Position numbers and translations under genes: made by a program. The notes beneath the pieces are model-generated. The model made no database searches. It saw nothing but the letters and a program-made list of their open reading frames with translations, and was not told where the DNA came from. 64,000 nt of DNA from Monarcha castaneiventris obscurior (lineage: Eukaryota; Chordata; Aves; Passeriformes; Monarchidae), in NCBI GenBank assembly GCA_026261815.1, contig JAMPIT010000894.1, forward strand, positions 53,817,147 to 53,881,146. Direction: 5' to 3'. Positions 61,448-64,000 of the stretch are shown in pieces (within the stretch, counting starts at the first letter, position 1; each line of letters opens with the position of its first letter).

Positions 61448-64000
61448 CTGAGCAATGGAAGCACGTGAGGCAGAAGATGATCCAACAAACTTTTTCTTTT
61501 TTTAGAATTAAATTTAACAGCACAGTGAAGGTGAATCTTAGCCATGTCAATGCTCCCCTCTGATGGCTGCTGTCAGAACTACTGCTGCAAGGGCTGCCCT
61601 GGATGGCAAGGGCTCACAGCAGGGAACTTAGGAATGATTCTGCTGTCTCTGCAGCAAGCAACATGAAACACTAAAGGATTGAGGATGATGCTGTTTTCAT
61701 ATTTGTAACAGTTATCTGAAACACAGTTTGTGGGCTGTGGGAAGAGTGTGATGCCTTTTCACTGGTCCTGAAACTATGAGCCAGACACAGGTGATAAAAA
61801 GGGGTTACCTTTATAAGGATCCTTATGGTGCACAACATACTGGATGAAAAGCACCGAAGATGCACACATAACATAAAGCGGACACAATTTTAATATGTTT
61901 AGCAAATCAGCATAACTGAGAAGGATCCCCAATGAGAGTCATAGGTGATGAGGTAATTCCTCCCTGGTTCTACCCTTTTCTAATTCCCACCCCCACCCCC
62001 AAATTTGGATAGGAACTAAACTTTGTTTATGAAAATGTGTTTTCAACCTTGGCTTTCAGAGGGCCTAACCTTGGACCCCAGGGCTTGGAGCTGCTGGGGA
62101 ACTTATTTTGTTTTTCTGTCTAATAGAGTAGGTAAAATGCTAGCTACAAATACAATAATAGGCTACAGAGCTATGAATACATATATATGTAAAGAATATA
62201 GAGAGTAGATAAAAGCAAATAGGCAAAAATCAATTTAGCATCAGCGTAATGTTTTGCACTTCTCCCTCTCCTTCTAAATCTCAGAATACTTGATACAAAA
62301 AATTAAGCTTGATAATACTGCTACAAACTTTTCCTAGTATACAGGTGAGGGAGGAAAAACAGGAAGGGCAGGGAGGAATATCTCTATTGATGGCTGACAA
62401 GCCAACAATATCCACATATCACAGCTCTCTCTACTATTCTTACATACTTGTATGCTGTGAGCTTATTTTGTAATTTATACTATGCACTTGTACTTTTGCT
62501 ATTTGAAAAACCCCAAACTATTACCCTAACTTTTTGGCAGTTGTTTGTTTTGTAATTGCCACAGAGAAATCCAGAAGGAGATATTGGGGTCTATATCAAG
62601 CCACTACTAGATCAGTGACTTCCAAAATAGGATGCAGCACCCTAAGGGATGGGCAAGACAACCCATTGCAGGATGTGAAGAAAATATTAGAACTTGCATA
62701 GTACCGGTATGTAATTTATAAATAAGTTATTAATAAAATAATCACAAAGAAATTGGAAGTAAAATATATTGTGAGTATGCATGTTAGATGACTGTAGGCT
62801 CGAAGTAAATATAAATTTAATAGCTATTTTTAACATATTGGTGATAACTAAGAACAGCCCCAGTGAATCTATGTAATAGAATTATATCCAATTCATTAGA
62901 CATTCTGGTTACCAGCTTCCCACTGATGCCTGAAGTTTTTAGTTTTTATGTAATCTTCATGTATTTGTAGCTTTGTAGACTGTAAGTGCCTCAGTGTAAC
63001 TTCCAGTACCTTCCCACCTTTCTTCCCACAGTGAACAGGTGCATATTGACACATTAATAATATTTGGTTGTCCTGCCTGTTGCTTCTTCAAGGACAATTT
63101 ATTTTGCACCACGTAATCACAGGCATAATAAAGGCAGGGTAGGAGGGCAGAACCTGGGGGGAGATGACCTGACCACCTGCTCCTCTAATTGGACAATATC
63201 AGCCAGATATTCTAACTGCCCGATCTTATCAATCGTAAGGATCTAATACTGAACACTGTTTTTCACCATATTTTGTACCTGAAGGCTTTTAAGTAAAGGT
63301 TTACTTTTATATTATCATTATAACATGGTCTGGAAAAGTTTGTATTCTATTTCCAGGCATCACCACACTTAGTTCACAGATCACATTCTAAGGGATATGT
63401 GACTTTGTTAACATAACATGGGAAAGAGCTTAAAGAAGAAAATTAGGTCTGTGCATCAAGGTACAAGCTGGACTGCAGAGGAAGCTGAACACTTTGTTTA
63501 AGGGTATCTGGATATTCCAGTCCCACCTGTTGTATGTCTTCTAATTTCTCGGGTTTCAGATACGTAAAGCCAAAGGCAAGTTATGAACCACATTGAGTTA
63601 GTGGTCCAGAACCTTGGTAAAGCAGAAACTTAAAAACACAGGCAATAGCAAGACTATTCTGTTGAGCATAAGTTTTACAATGTCAATGTATACTATTTCT
63701 ACAGGAAGGTTTATTCCTAAAGCAAGTGTTTTCACTCTTAGCAGAATACACTGGAGCCTAAAACACTTGGACTGCAAAATCAGTATCTGTTTTGCCAGTG
63801 GGCAGGTTCAGCACAAGAGGCACAGAAACCAGCTTAAGGAATAGTGTAATTTTCTATAATGCAAACCTGTAAAGAATTACACAAGGAGAAGCCCAGCAAT
63901 GGACCTCAGCATTGGTACCAAAGATTGCCCACAGGGATTGAGATACAGTACCAGTGACCCTAAGACTTCACCATCCTCCAGAGCCACAGCAGCTGGGGAC
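61448..64000 (-). other. BUB1B intron (incomplete)
   Basis: The exon at 61447 needs an upstream exon ending in LRNR-like sequence with two bases of Arg. I could not find it in the remaining 2.55 kb, so this stretch is read as intron. It is AT-rich. An AATAAA on + near 63127 and a GC-richer block at about 63130-63180 are not assigned. No transposon could be named with confidence. Confidence 0.6.

Noticed and set aside
63000..63300. Possible LTR-like segment with AATAAA near 63127
   Set aside because: I found no paired terminal repeat, TG...CA borders, primer-binding site or internal retroviral sequence, so the call is unsupported.
63840..64000. Short - strand open stretch at the right edge as a further BUB1B exon
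   Set aside because: Its translation does not resemble the expected catalytic-loop segment, and it lacks an exon end with the required two-base phase.

Overview
The window is vertebrate nuclear DNA, most likely from a bird. It has short coding exons with GT-AG introns, long AT-leaning introns, and several antisense or sense copies of CR1, the main avian LINE. It holds parts of three genes whose order and orientation match the human chromosome 15q15 block BUB1B-PAK6-PLCB2. The species was not determined.

Left part (1-7.9 kb, + strand): the 3' end of PLCB2, phospholipase C beta-2. Seven terminal coding exons can be chained in frame (474-7420), with a possible partial eighth at 1-39. They encode the C-terminal coiled-coil domain used for G-alpha-q binding and membrane association. 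The fifth intron is filled by about 2.3 kb of a degenerate TGTGTCTGTCCATG-type array, and a second block of the same sequence family sits about 0.8 kb past the PLCB2 stop.

Middle (13.8-28.5 kb, - strand): a complete coding set for PAK6, a group II p21-activated kinase. Eight coding exons add up to 1989 nt (662 residues plus stop). They carry an N-terminal CRIB/autoinhibitory segment, a low-complexity Ser/Pro linker and a full kinase domain with all catalytic motifs. PLCB2 and PAK6 converge tail to tail with about 6.4 kb between their stop codons.

Right part (28.5-57 kb): a gene-poor interval of about 28 kb upstream of PAK6. It should carry non-coding PAK6 5' exons and promoters, but none can be proven; two CpG-enriched patches (about 32.4-32.6 and 38.2-38.9 kb) are candidates. 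It also holds CR1 fragments and simple repeats. At 57.05-61.45 kb (- strand) lie the last three coding exons of BUB1B (BUBR1, spindle checkpoint), encoding the C-lobe of its degenerate kinase domain. The rest, to 64 kb, appears to be BUB1B intron.

The three genes belong to different processes (Gq/Gbeta-gamma lipid signalling, Rho-GTPase kinase signalling, mitotic checkpoint) and share only conserved synteny. I found no evidence of an undescribed multi-gene system. The most unusual element is the pair of strand-asymmetric, nearly stop-free repeat arrays around PLCB2.
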